A DNA stretch of 64,000 nt from Rhodoferax sp. (GTDB lineage Bacteria; Pseudomonadota; Gammaproteobacteria; Burkholderiales; Burkholderiaceae_C). Positions 16,446 to 25,047 of this stretch are shown here, piece by piece. The position numbers and the translations under genes are program-made. The stretch's first letter is position 1, and the number at the start of each line of letters is the position of its first letter. The DNA lies in contig NZ_JAMPYG010000003.1 of NCBI RefSeq assembly GCF_023700745.1, forward strand, positions 1-64,000, read 5' to 3'. Below the pieces are notes generated by a model. The model had not been told where the DNA came from. It was given only the letters and a program-made list of their open reading frames with translations, and made no database searches.

Positions 16446-17489
16446 TTATTCCTCGGCCACGGCGTGCTCGCCGCGTGCAATGCGCTGCATGAAATCCAGC
16501 TTCAACAACAACGCCTTCATGCCTGCGACATCCAGCCGCGTGGTGTTGTGCGAGTTGTAGTCCTCGCCATGGGCGGTCTGGGTCAAGCGCTGTTCGCCTT
16601 CCTCGACGAACTTGGCGTAGTTGAGGTCGCGCCCATCCGGAGGCACGCGGTAGTAGTCGCCCATGTCTTCGGCACAGGCCATTTCTTCACGGCTCAGTAG
16701 TGCTTCATACAGCTTTTCGCCATGGCGCGTGCCAATGCTTCGCACTTCGTGTTCGGGCTTGCCCATCAGTTCCAGAATCGCATGCGTCAGCACTTCCACC
16801 GTGGCCGCAGGCGCCTTTTGCACGAAGATGTCGCCGTTGTTGCCATGCTCAAACGCATACAGCACCAGTTCAACCGCATCGGCCAGCGTCATCATGAAAC
16901 GGGTCATGGCCGGGTCTGTGACGGTGATGGGCTTGCCCGCAAACACTTGATCGACGAACAGTGGAATCACCGAGCCGCGCGAAGCCATCACATTGCCATA
17001 GCGCGTGCCGCAAATGACGGTGCTGGTACCCTCCAGGTTGCGGCTAGCCGCCACCATCACCTTTTCCATCATGGCCTTGCTGATACCCATGGCGTTGATG
17101 GGGTATACCGCCTTGTCGGTACTGAGGCACACCACGCGCTTGACACCTGCATGGATCGCAGCCTCCAGCACGTTTTCCGTGCCCAGCACATTGGTGCGCA
17201 CCGCCTGCATCGGGTGAAACTCACACGACGGCACCTGCTTGAGTGCAGCGGCGTGGAACACGTAGTCCACACCGCGCATAACCTGCTCCACACTGCGACT
17301 GTCGCGTACATCACCGATGTAGAACTTGAGCTTGGAACTGGCATAGCGCTTGCGCATGTCATCCTGCTTTTTTTCATCGCGGCTGAAGATTCGAATCTCT
17401 TTCAAGTCGGACTGGAGAAACCGGCGCAGCACCGCGTTCCCAAACGAACCTGTGCCGCCAGTTATTAACAGTTTCTTACCAAGAAACAT
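16446..17489 (-). CDS. fnlA: UDP-GlcNAc 4,6-dehydratase/5-epimerase (FnlA/WbjB/CapE)
   Basis: A 347-residue soluble SDR enzyme starting UDP-L-FucNAc synthesis by 4,6-dehydration with C5 inversion of UDP-GlcNAc. MFLGKKLLITGGTGSFGNAVL is the cofactor loop; FSRDEKKQDDMRKRY, YVFHAAALKQVPSCEF and STDKAVYPINAMGISKAMMEK (catalytic Asp-Lys, Met and Lys) are typical. The frame is open up to 17600, but the start at 17489 places the Rossmann strand at the amino end as in homologues and has GGTGA just upstream. Upstream DNA from about 17500 is strikingly AT-rich, so this gene marks the edge of a compositional boundary. Confidence 0.92.
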   Translation of the reverse strand: MFLGKKLLITGGTGSFGNAVLRRFLQSDLKEIRIFSRDEKKQDDMRKRYASSKLKFYIGDVRDSRSVEQVMRGVDYVFHAAALKQVPSCEFHPMQAVRTNVLGTENVLEAAIHAGVKRVVCLSTDKAVYPINAMGISKAMMEKVMVAASRNLEGTSTVICGTRYGNVMASRGSVIPLFVDQVFAGKPITVTDPAMTRFMMTLADAVELVLYAFEHGNNGDIFVQKAPAATVEVLTHAILELMGKPEHEVRSIGTRHGEKLYEALLSREEMACAEDMGDYYRVPPDGRDLNYAKFVEEGEQRLTQTAHGEDYNSHNTTRLDVAGMKALLLKLDFMQRIARGEHAVAEE

Positions 17490-17666
17490 ATTCACCGCAT
17501 TTAAATTAACCATCCAAGGACTCCAAATTAAGAACTCACTACCCTGAAAGTGACCTAGACTAAATCCTAGGCCAATTAGCCAATTACAGCCACACAACAA
17601 CTAGAACTTCAGTTGACTACACATCTAGCACATGCAACCTTTATAACCATTAACTTGATAAACAAT

Positions 17667-18791
17667 TTAAAACTCAGCCTCCATGCGCAGACGTCCCACC
17701 CCTGATGATATTCCGAGCAATTTATGAAAGTACGACTCATAAGGAACAAAGAAGCTATTTTCCTTCACTAGGGTAAAAATTAACATGGAAAAGGCAATAG
17801 ATGCAACAATAGTTCGAATGGTAATTTTAAATAAAAATGATTTACGATCGATAATCAATGCCAATGCCATTCCTTGGACCGGCACAGCCGCAAGCATAAC
17901 TCGATTCCAAATAGATGGGATTTGATAACCAAAAATAATTGAAGCAATTAATCCGATTGTTAACCAGATTGCCACATTGGACACCACATCAACTTCAGAA
18001 TTTCGTGGTGCACCATAAGAAACTCCAATAGCTATTAAAATATTGTACAAAATATACAAACCAACGGTGAAAGGAATATTCTCTGAAAAACCTGAGGAAT
18101 AGGAACTAAATTTTGAGAAAAAACTATCTCCATCGATCAATGACAGGAGCGAAAAAAACTCGCCAACGTCTATCACAAAACCAGCAAAGATCATCACCGA
18201 AGATAAAATAATTACCGACAAAAAAGACAAGCGGAAGCGCTTAAGTAAAACCAATGGTAAGGTAAAAATAACAAAAAAATGGAACAATGCACCAACCAAG
18301 ACCATCAGAATAAAAAATTTTCGCCTTCCTTCAAAAAGGTAAATTAAACCAATATAAAAAAATGAAATTCCCAAAGAATATCGCACAACAATAAAATACG
18401 CCAACAAGTAACAAAATCCAATATATAAAACGAGCGGAACATATAAATTAACTCTAATTGAGACGAGTAATTTATATAAAGCGAATGAATAAAAAATTGC
18501 CGACAATAAAAAAATAGACTGAATTGACCCACCGAATGATTTTACAATATAAGAAAAAATAAAATACAAAGGCTCAAATGAGCTATCCAATATGCTGTCG
18601 ATCAAAGTTATTTTGGTATTTATTTGATCGAAATTAATTTCATATGCCAGCCAATCATACCCCGTCTCGTATCTGAGACCACCCACCATGGCCATACTAA
18701 AAAGAATGAATATCAGTACAAATCGACGATACGCACCATCGGCCAGCACAGCCAAAATAACAATTAGATACAAACAGATATATATTGCCAA
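17667..18791 (-). CDS. wzy: EpsG/Wzy-type polysaccharide polymerase
   Basis: A 374-residue integral membrane protein with about ten to twelve hydrophobic segments. The EpsG-family signature GGLRYETGYDWLAYE lies near residue 40 after the first helices. The role would be polymerisation of lipid-linked repeat units at the periplasmic face. No ATG precedes the first membrane helix in frame; the likely start is TTG at 18791, with a poor ribosome site. The gene is very AT-rich compared with its neighbours, as is common for wzy genes that move between strains. The polymerase assignment rests on topology, the signature and its cluster position. Confidence 0.75.
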   Translation of the reverse strand: MAIYICLYLIVILAVLADGAYRRFVLIFILFSMAMVGGLRYETGYDWLAYEINFDQINTKITLIDSILDSSFEPLYFIFSYIVKSFGGSIQSIFLLSAIFYSFALYKLLVSIRVNLYVPLVLYIGFCYLLAYFIVVRYSLGISFFYIGLIYLFEGRRKFFILMVLVGALFHFFVIFTLPLVLLKRFRLSFLSVIILSSVMIFAGFVIDVGEFFSLLSLIDGDSFFSKFSSYSSGFSENIPFTVGLYILYNILIAIGVSYGAPRNSEVDVVSNVAIWLTIGLIASIIFGYQIPSIWNRVMLAAVPVQGMALALIIDRKSFLFKITIRTIVASIAFSMLIFTLVKENSFFVPYESYFHKLLGISSGVGRLRMEAEF

Positions 18792-18927
18792 CGCATTAAT
18801 TTCTAAAGTTAATATTTTATTTAATATTCATTGACCTACAAATTTTCTTCGGGGATTAAAATCCTCAAATAAACTATTATTTATTGGTCAAGGAAAAGCT
18901 TTCAATCAAAAAAATTGTCAACTCCAT

Positions 18928-20112
18928 CTATAAAAGCCCGATAATATCTGCCGCTTTTTCAGAATTAAATTTATTTGCAAAACATTCTCGACAATTTTGA
19001 GACATTTTTCCTCGCTGTTCGTGATCAATGACCAATTGAGAAAGCGCAAAAAAAACAGAATCATCGTCATCAGGATGAACATAAAAACCAACTTTATTTT
19101 CGTTTATAAAAAATTTAATAGCCGGATTTAAACAATCCATCACCACCACAGGCAACCCAGCACGCATGTAGTCGACTAGTTTTGATGGGAAGCTCGGACA
19201 TCCCGTTGCATCATCCAATGAAACAAACCCTGCCAAGCAATGCCGAATAAGTTCAACATACCTAGCACGTGAAATTGAATTCGTAAAAACTATATTTTTA
19301 ATTTTTCTTTCTGAGCAGGCCGATTTCAATCTTGATAATGCATTTCCTTTACCAATGACCAAAATACGCAATGCTGGATCTACAAGAGCCGATATTTGAC
19401 ATAGCTGGATGAAATTAAGCAGACCGCGTCCTTCGGCAAGTTGTCCACCAAACACAATAGTTTTACATAGATCATCCGGTGCGTTGTTAGATATGCTACT
19501 TCCGCTAGACATATCCACCCTCCCCCCCCATAGACCTGTAGTGACCACCTCAACATCAGCCGGTATTCGATAGTTTGATTCAAGAAAAGTTTTGTAATCA
19601 TCTGATAGAACGCATATTCTTGAGCATCTTGAGTAAATAGCTTCCTCAATGAGGTGTAGAGCAGGGGAAATCGCACGCGGAATCATGCCAAGCTTGACTT
19701 GATGAATCGGGAAGAAGTCCCAGCATAATGCAACCCAACTACACTTCAGGAAGCGGTGACCTAACAAAAGAAACAGAGTAAACACTGTCATTGGTGTAGT
19801 TAGCAAGCATACATCGAAATTCTGCGCACGCAGCCTTCGGCGCAAGCTAAAATAAGCGAGAGCGGAAGACATCAACCAAACTATCGGCAATCTAAATATT
19901 CGTGGTAACCATGTTAATTGCAGGCGTGCGACGCTATAAAGTAATACATTTCCCTGTTTCCGCTCACAAGGTCCACCATTGTCGTTGTGCCAATCTATAT
20001 TTACGACTGTTACGGAATCGCCGCGTGCGGCATATGCGTCACATATTTCATTAGTTAGATACGGCGACTCTGGGTCGACCGGAAACTTGGTTGTAAGCAG
20101 CAGAATATTCAT
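18928..20112 (-). CDS. GT4-type glycosyltransferase
   Basis: A 394-residue GT-B glycosyltransferase. The amino end MNILLLTTKFPVDPESPYLTNEI has the usual activity-loop layout. The carboxyl half has IVFGGQLAEGRGLLNFI, ILVIGKGNALSRL and PSFPSKLVDYMRAGLPVVVMD, the donor-binding E/D-x7-like region of GT4 enzymes. The start at 20112 overlaps the preceding stop in an ATGA arrangement. Low GC and many A/T-ending codons place it in the AT-rich island with the polymerase gene. The sugar donor and linkage cannot be predicted. Confidence 0.82.
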   Translation of the reverse strand: MNILLLTTKFPVDPESPYLTNEICDAYAARGDSVTVVNIDWHNDNGGPCERKQGNVLLYSVARLQLTWLPRIFRLPIVWLMSSALAYFSLRRRLRAQNFDVCLLTTPMTVFTLFLLLGHRFLKCSWVALCWDFFPIHQVKLGMIPRAISPALHLIEEAIYSRCSRICVLSDDYKTFLESNYRIPADVEVVTTGLWGGRVDMSSGSSISNNAPDDLCKTIVFGGQLAEGRGLLNFIQLCQISALVDPALRILVIGKGNALSRLKSACSERKIKNIVFTNSISRARYVELIRHCLAGFVSLDDATGCPSFPSKLVDYMRAGLPVVVMDCLNPAIKFFINENKVGFYVHPDDDDSVFFALSQLVIDHEQRGKMSQNCRECFANKFNSEKAADIIGLL

Positions 20113-21008
20113 ATAGGCGACCTCATTCGAACCCAAGTTCGCATCTTCCAGAGAAATAGCGTAAAGTAGAGTCTGACCGCGAACCCAAGTCGGTGCTTCC
20201 CTCTATTAATAAAGATCAGCCCGCCATCCGCCAGCTGAATCGCTCCTGACAAACGATGCTCTAAATAAAAACAAAGTGCCTTCCTGATTTGCATCTCTGG
20301 AATATGCCCTATGGAAAGGGCCGGACGCCATACACCACCGGTTGGTGTGAGCAAAACAAGTTTCAAATATGAGTGAAACTTCGTTCCTATTAATTCTGCA
20401 AGTCTTAATCCCACATCCTCAGCATTATTTTCAGAATAGTTATTTGGAAAAGCAGCCATACAACGCTCGGTAAGGGAGCGTAGTAGCCCAATCGCCTTAG
20501 CATTGGCAAAAAAACAGGCTGAGCATATGTACGATTGAGCCCCAGACCATGGATTGTTCTGCAAGAAAAAGCGGTAATCGGCGCTAAAACCCACCATACA
20601 AGGCACATCTAGTCTTTCGGAATAGTCCAAGTCACAGGCCAGCCGTCGAAGAATCCACCAAGATGGCAGCTTCGTAAATAGCGAGTCGTTCATGAAAAGT
20701 ACTCCAGAGTCCATCTCACCCTCTTTCAGAAAAGCTAACCCTTCGTAAAATGCGGAAAAATCAAGTAACATATTGCTACCAGTCACTTGACTCACCCTTC
20801 CCATCACATCATTTAGGCCCTCAAGGTTGAGTTCCATGTAGTCGCCGTTGTGAACGACGACTAACATTCGCAAATCAAAAAGTTGACTCGTCAGCAGGCG
20901 CCGCACTACATCTTGAAGAGCCTTGGCGCTCAAGTAGTAGTGACATAGAACGAGGCAAATGGCTGGTCGACAGGCGATTTTCATTTCTCTAGATTTCACA
21001 CAATTCAT
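20109..21008 (-). CDS. unrecognised protein of the polysaccharide cluster
   Basis: A 299-residue protein that I do not recognise. The sequence is cytosolic with a mostly hydrophobic start (CLVLCHYYLSAKALQDVVRRL) and a positively charged, aromatic carboxyl tail (YFTLFLWKMRTWVRMR) that could touch the membrane. LVVVHNGDYMELN and GVLFMNDSLFTKLPSWWILRRL loosely recall glycosyltransferase-like proteins of rhamnan/capsule clusters, in which a mid-protein 'NDS' follows a first beta-alpha unit. An ATG at 20984 is an alternative start. It is translationally coupled to the downstream glycosyltransferase and lies 10 bases after a methyltransferase gene, so a role in sugar transfer or modification is likely but unproven. 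Confidence 0.65.
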   Translation of the reverse strand: MNCVKSREMKIACRPAICLVLCHYYLSAKALQDVVRRLLTSQLFDLRMLVVVHNGDYMELNLEGLNDVMGRVSQVTGSNMLLDFSAFYEGLAFLKEGEMDSGVLFMNDSLFTKLPSWWILRRLACDLDYSERLDVPCMVGFSADYRFFLQNNPWSGAQSYICSACFFANAKAIGLLRSLTERCMAAFPNNYSENNAEDVGLRLAELIGTKFHSYLKLVLLTPTGGVWRPALSIGHIPEMQIRKALCFYLEHRLSGAIQLADGGLIFINRGKHRLGFAVRLYFTLFLWKMRTWVRMRSPI

Positions 21009-21018
21009 TCAACGTATT

Positions 21019-22050
21019 TCAATCACAGACTATCTCGATGATGTCTTGGTGTTTTGTAAGCGGTATGACTGATGTAATCATGTGTAAGAGCTTGTTCAGG
21101 ACACGTACTACCCATCCACTCTCTCCCAATTTTGCCCGCATGGATGCCTCAAATGTATGGATTGGCGCTGGATAAACTTTTATGCTCCTAATACCAAATT
21201 TACCCAGTTCCATTTGAAGCACCTCAAGTGATGGCAGACACAAATGCCGAGGTGCCTCCAACCCACGCCAGTGACGGCCAAACCAACGTCTAACAACGCT
21301 GCTTGGATTTGGATACGCAATGAATAGGCTCCCACCAGGCTTGAGCGCATTCACCAAGCTACTGAGCAACTGGCGAGGCTCATGAACATGCTCGATTACG
21401 TGCGAGCACACAATGCATTCAAATGAGCTTCGATATTCACAAAGGAGTTCGAATGATCCATGCTGGACGGAGAGTCCTTTACTGCAGGCTGCATCCACCG
21501 CTTTTGCATCAATCTCGAGGCCCCTTACTTGCCACCCCATTGCTTGAGCAGCCAAGAGAAGATCGCCACTGCCGCAACCCACGTCGAGTAGTTTGCCACG
21601 CGGCAGGCACGCCAACTGGTCAAGTGGAAACTTGCGCGGGATCATCGGTTTTAATACACTAAGGTAGCCACCAAACCGATAATGAAGGCGAGGCCCTTGA
21701 TCTATTCCAAGCCAATGAAACAAGCATTCATTTCTTAGCCTAAGCTTGAAGCTCGACCTTACTCCCTGAGCCACGGTTTCTCCCTTATGCGTGTAATAAG
21801 TGCTATATGCACGCCAAATCGATTCAGCGGTTGGGCGAGGGTCCAAATAGAGAGAACTGCATTCATCACAAAGCCAATAGTTCCAACTCCCGGGGGCACA
21901 CGCAAACGCCCAGTCTTTGACCCCACGATGTGCCAACGTGCGCCGCTCAGATTCACACATTGGACAAACCGAAACAGACTCGATGTCTTTCTGTGGCCAA
22001 GCCTGATCAATGATCGAAGCAGATTTTGGAAATATGTCTTTATGCGCCAC
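21019..22050 (-). CDS. class I SAM-dependent methyltransferase with amino-terminal zinc-binding motif
   Basis: A 343-residue protein. The amino part has two Cys pairs (CPMCES and CDECSSLYLDPRP), a small metal-binding region often found before sugar C- or O-methyltransferase domains. The centre holds the SAM motif GKLLDVGCGSGDLLLAA, and CSHVIEHVHEPRQLLSSL and GGSLFIAYPNP follow. Probable substrate: a lipid- or nucleotide-linked sugar of this polysaccharide. The start is GTG and the gene overlaps the end of the flippase gene by 11 bases, so it is coupled to export of the repeat unit. Confidence 0.85.
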   Translation of the reverse strand: MAHKDIFPKSASIIDQAWPQKDIESVSVCPMCESERRTLAHRGVKDWAFACAPGSWNYWLCDECSSLYLDPRPTAESIWRAYSTYYTHKGETVAQGVRSSFKLRLRNECLFHWLGIDQGPRLHYRFGGYLSVLKPMIPRKFPLDQLACLPRGKLLDVGCGSGDLLLAAQAMGWQVRGLEIDAKAVDAACSKGLSVQHGSFELLCEYRSSFECIVCSHVIEHVHEPRQLLSSLVNALKPGGSLFIAYPNPSSVVRRWFGRHWRGLEAPRHLCLPSLEVLQMELGKFGIRSIKVYPAPIHTFEASMRAKLGESGWVVRVLNKLLHMITSVIPLTKHQDIIEIVCD

Positions 22051-23293
22051 TCAAAGTCCTCCCAACAGCAATCCGTAAGAGCGCAAGGTCAAGCGCCACG
22101 CGCACTGTCCAGGCAATGGCAGCACCGATGAGTCCATATTTCCGGGTTAACGCCCAAATTAACGCCGCATACAGCAGCATTTCAACCAAGTGAAAAATAG
22201 CCGTGATCTTAGGCTTCCCAATCGCCTGGATCACGGTGTATGGCACCATTGCCATAGAGTTGAGCCAAATGCCCACGATAAGTACGAGTGTTACCGGCAA
22301 CGCACTTTGGGCAAAGGTCGGTGAAATCCAAATGCTCAAGCTAGGGTAAGCCAACACAGCCGCGGAACAACAGACGCAAAACATCCAAAGGGAAACCCTC
22401 TTAGTGTTGTGGTGATATGCCGCCACAGTTTTTTCGCGTGACAGTGCGGCAAGCTGTGGCAGTAGAGCGCCACATAAGGCAGTGGGGATTAATAAAAGAC
22501 GCTGCAGCGCTTCTTGGGGAATAGCGTATTGAGGTAATAATTGTGCACCGACCACAGCGCTAACGAAAAATCTATCGCCATACACCATCAGTGGACCAAC
22601 AATGCCTGTTACTGTTACCCACACACCATAATTGAGCAGGGCGGCAAGATGTGCGCGTTCGAGCTTACTGGGGAGTAACATGAACTGACGCAGCTGGTAT
22701 AGAACTAACAGCATTAGGACGAGTCGGCCGATAACCATGTACAAGGTGGCAATCCACAAGTGGTTACCGTGGGCATACACAGACCATGCAGGTAATGCAA
22801 ACATAGCGGTGCCAAGAACTAAGCGATTAATGTTGGATGCCGAAAAACGATTGAGCCCCTCTAGGGCACCGCGCAGGCCACTAGATATGGTTGTCGGGAT
22901 GATGCCTACTGCTGCAATTAAGAACGAGAGCAGCGCGTCGTACTGCCATTCTGCGCGGATATGCAACCAAGTACTGGACAAGGGCTTGGCTAATACTGCG
23001 ACGATTGCTGCACCAATCAATCCAGTTGCACACGTTAACGCGATACCGGCACGCACGTAGGGCGCAAGCTCGCTTGGTGAAGCAGACGAGCGCCGGGCAA
23101 GCTCGTAAGTAAGAGCCCGACCGACACCGAAGTCGAACAGGCTAAAGTAGCCAATCAACGCCCACACCAGCGTGAGCACACCAAAACCTTCCATCCCCAG
23201 GACGCGCAGTAGGTAAGGTATGGCAAAAAGTGCTACTAGTAAGGGCGCGCCCGCTCCTACAAGATTCCATAACGTATTTCGCCTCAGTGACAT
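22040..23293 (-). CDS. wzx: oligosaccharide flippase, Wzx family
   Basis: A 417-residue polytopic protein of the polysaccharide-exporter branch of the MATE-like superfamily with about twelve transmembrane segments. The start MSLRRNTLWNLVGAGAPLLVALFAIPYLLRVLG resembles many Wzx proteins, including the following GMEGFGVLTLVWALIGYFSLFDFGVGRAL. It would flip undecaprenyl-diphosphate-linked repeat units to the periplasm for the Wzy polymerase. It overlaps the methyltransferase gene downstream by 11 bases. Confidence 0.88.
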   Translation of the reverse strand: MSLRRNTLWNLVGAGAPLLVALFAIPYLLRVLGMEGFGVLTLVWALIGYFSLFDFGVGRALTYELARRSSASPSELAPYVRAGIALTCATGLIGAAIVAVLAKPLSSTWLHIRAEWQYDALLSFLIAAVGIIPTTISSGLRGALEGLNRFSASNINRLVLGTAMFALPAWSVYAHGNHLWIATLYMVIGRLVLMLLVLYQLRQFMLLPSKLERAHLAALLNYGVWVTVTGIVGPLMVYGDRFFVSAVVGAQLLPQYAIPQEALQRLLLIPTALCGALLPQLAALSREKTVAAYHHNTKRVSLWMFCVCCSAAVLAYPSLSIWISPTFAQSALPVTLVLIVGIWLNSMAMVPYTVIQAIGKPKITAIFHLVEMLLYAALIWALTRKYGLIGAAIAWTVRVALDLALLRIAVGRTLSGA

Positions 23294-23388
23294 AACTAGC
23301 GCGATGTTGGGTAACCAAGAGAGTATCGACTCTGTGGGTCACAGCTAGCGCACTGACCTGCAACGTAAATTTTGTCTTGCTCGCTCAT

Positions 23389-24816
23389 TTATGTTGTTCT
23401 GCCGTAAGTGTCTTCAAACCGCACAATGTCGTCTTCACCCAGATATTCGCCGCTTTGTACCTCGATCATCACCACGTCAACCACCCCGGGGTTTTGCAGG
23501 CGGTGTTTGTGGCCGGCAGCAATGTAGGTGGATTCATTTGGTCTGAGGATGATCTCGTTGTCACCATTTACAACCTTGGCGGTGCCACTGACCACCACCC
23601 AGTGCTCGCTGCGGTGGTAGTGCATTTGCAGGCTCAGGCTGGCGCCGGGCTTGACCTCGATGCGCTTGATCTTGAAGTTGCGGCCCTCTTCCAGCACCGT
23701 GTAAGTGCCCCAGGGGCGGTGCACGGTGCGGTGGTGTTTATGCGCCTCGTGGCCCTGGGATTTGAGGCTGGCGTAAATGTGTTTGACATCCTGCGCGCGG
23801 CTGCGGTCGGCCACCAGCAGGGCGTCAGGGGTGTCGATGATGAGCAGGTTGCTGACGCCCACGGCGCCCACCAGGCGTTCGTTGCTCTGGATGTAGCAGT
23901 TGTTGACATCGTGCAATTGCACTTCGCCTTCGATGCGGTTGCCATTGCCATCCTGCACGGTCAGGTCGCCAATGGCGCTCCACGAGCCAATGTCGCTCCA
24001 GCCAATGCTGCAGGGCACCACGGCCACGTTGCGCGACTTTTCCATGACGGCGTAGTCAATGGAGTTGTCTGGCACCTGGGCGAAGGCACTGGGCGTGAGT
24101 TCGATCTGGGTAAAGCCCTTGCCGGTTGCCGTGCTGGCTTGCTCGATGCAGGTGCGGGTGGCCGCCAGGATGGCCGGGCAGTGTTGTGCCATCTCGCGCA
24201 GCATGGTGCCAGCAGCAAAGCAGAAAATGCCGGCGTTCCACAAATAGCGGCCGGTGGCCAGGTATTCCTGCGCTTTTTCAAGGCTGGGTTTTTCAACGAA
24301 CCGAAGGACCGTGCTGCCATCGGCCTCGATGTAGCCATAACCGGTTTCGGGCGCCTCTGGCTGGATGCCAAAGGTGACCAGCTTGCCTTGCCGGGCCAGT
24401 TGCGTGGCTTGGGCCACGGCAGCGGCAAAAGCGGCTTGGTCGGCAATGAGGTGGTCGGCGGCAAGCACCAGTAACACAGCGTCTTCACCTTGCGTGGCCG
24501 CCACTTGCAGCGCAGCGGCGGCAATGGCAGGCGCCGTGTTGCGGCCGAAGGGCTCCAGAATGTAACTGTTGGCCAGCTGGTTGTGGCTGGTGCCGGCTAC
24601 TTCGCGGTACTCGTCTTCGGTTTTAAAGAAAAGTTCACGGTTGGTAACGGTAAGCACCTCGGCCACGTCAGGCAGCGCCGCGCCGCGCAGCCAGGCTTTT
24701 TGCAGCAGGCTTTGGCCGTCTGCCAGGCGAATGAAAGGCTTGGGGTGCAGCTCCCGCGAGACTGGCCACAAGCGCGACCCGGCACCACCACACAAAATTG
24801 TAGGTATCAGCTTCAA
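23389..24816 (-). CDS. manC: mannose-1-phosphate guanylyltransferase / mannose-6-phosphate isomerase
   Basis: A 475-residue type-II bifunctional enzyme making GDP-mannose. The amino part TILCGGAGSRLWPVSRELHPKPFI is the nucleotidyltransferase signature, and FVEKPSLEKAQEYL contains the sugar-phosphate-binding region. The carboxyl cupin (RPWGTYTVLEEG, LSLQMHYHRSEHWVVVSGTA, ILRPNESTYI) is the phosphomannose isomerase domain. The start is TTG at 24816, at exactly the position expected from the family, with AGGGA just upstream. No manA-manB or GDP-mannose dehydratase lies nearby, so mannose itself or a derivative made elsewhere may enter this polymer. It is the first gene of the minus-strand cluster. 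Confidence 0.93.
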   Translation of the reverse strand: MKLIPTILCGGAGSRLWPVSRELHPKPFIRLADGQSLLQKAWLRGAALPDVAEVLTVTNRELFFKTEDEYREVAGTSHNQLANSYILEPFGRNTAPAIAAAALQVAATQGEDAVLLVLAADHLIADQAAFAAAVAQATQLARQGKLVTFGIQPEAPETGYGYIEADGSTVLRFVEKPSLEKAQEYLATGRYLWNAGIFCFAAGTMLREMAQHCPAILAATRTCIEQASTATGKGFTQIELTPSAFAQVPDNSIDYAVMEKSRNVAVVPCSIGWSDIGSWSAIGDLTVQDGNGNRIEGEVQLHDVNNCYIQSNERLVGAVGVSNLLIIDTPDALLVADRSRAQDVKHIYASLKSQGHEAHKHHRTVHRPWGTYTVLEEGRNFKIKRIEVKPGASLSLQMHYHRSEHWVVVSGTAKVVNGDNEIILRPNESTYIAAGHKHRLQNPGVVDVVMIEVQSGEYLGEDDIVRFEDTYGRTT

Positions 24817-24990
24817 ATTTTCCCTGCCTGTTCGAGCCTCAAATAAAGCCTGCGCCTATCTGGACTTATTGTTTATTACCGGCTTAATTTTACCTGTACG
24901 CCTGCTGACGCGTGTCTGACGGCTGACTGGGTATGTAACTGAATGTACAACGGCGGGGGCGATACAGGCAACATGAGGTAGTCACGAGGC

Positions 24991-25020
24991 ATGCATTGCC
25001 GCGCTTCGCTCGCAATGACA
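24991..25020. repeat. short dispersed palindromic repeat (CATTGC...GCAATGACA type)
   Basis: CATTGC at 24993-24998 pairs with GCAATG at 25012-25017 around a CGCGCTTCGC-like centre. Related segments appear at 36625-36665 and in part at 6247 and 27121. It lies between manC and the acyl-CoA reductase gene and may also help end transcription. Confidence 0.45.
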
Positions 25021-25047
25021 GCCATAACATCATCGCGCTGGCAGCCC

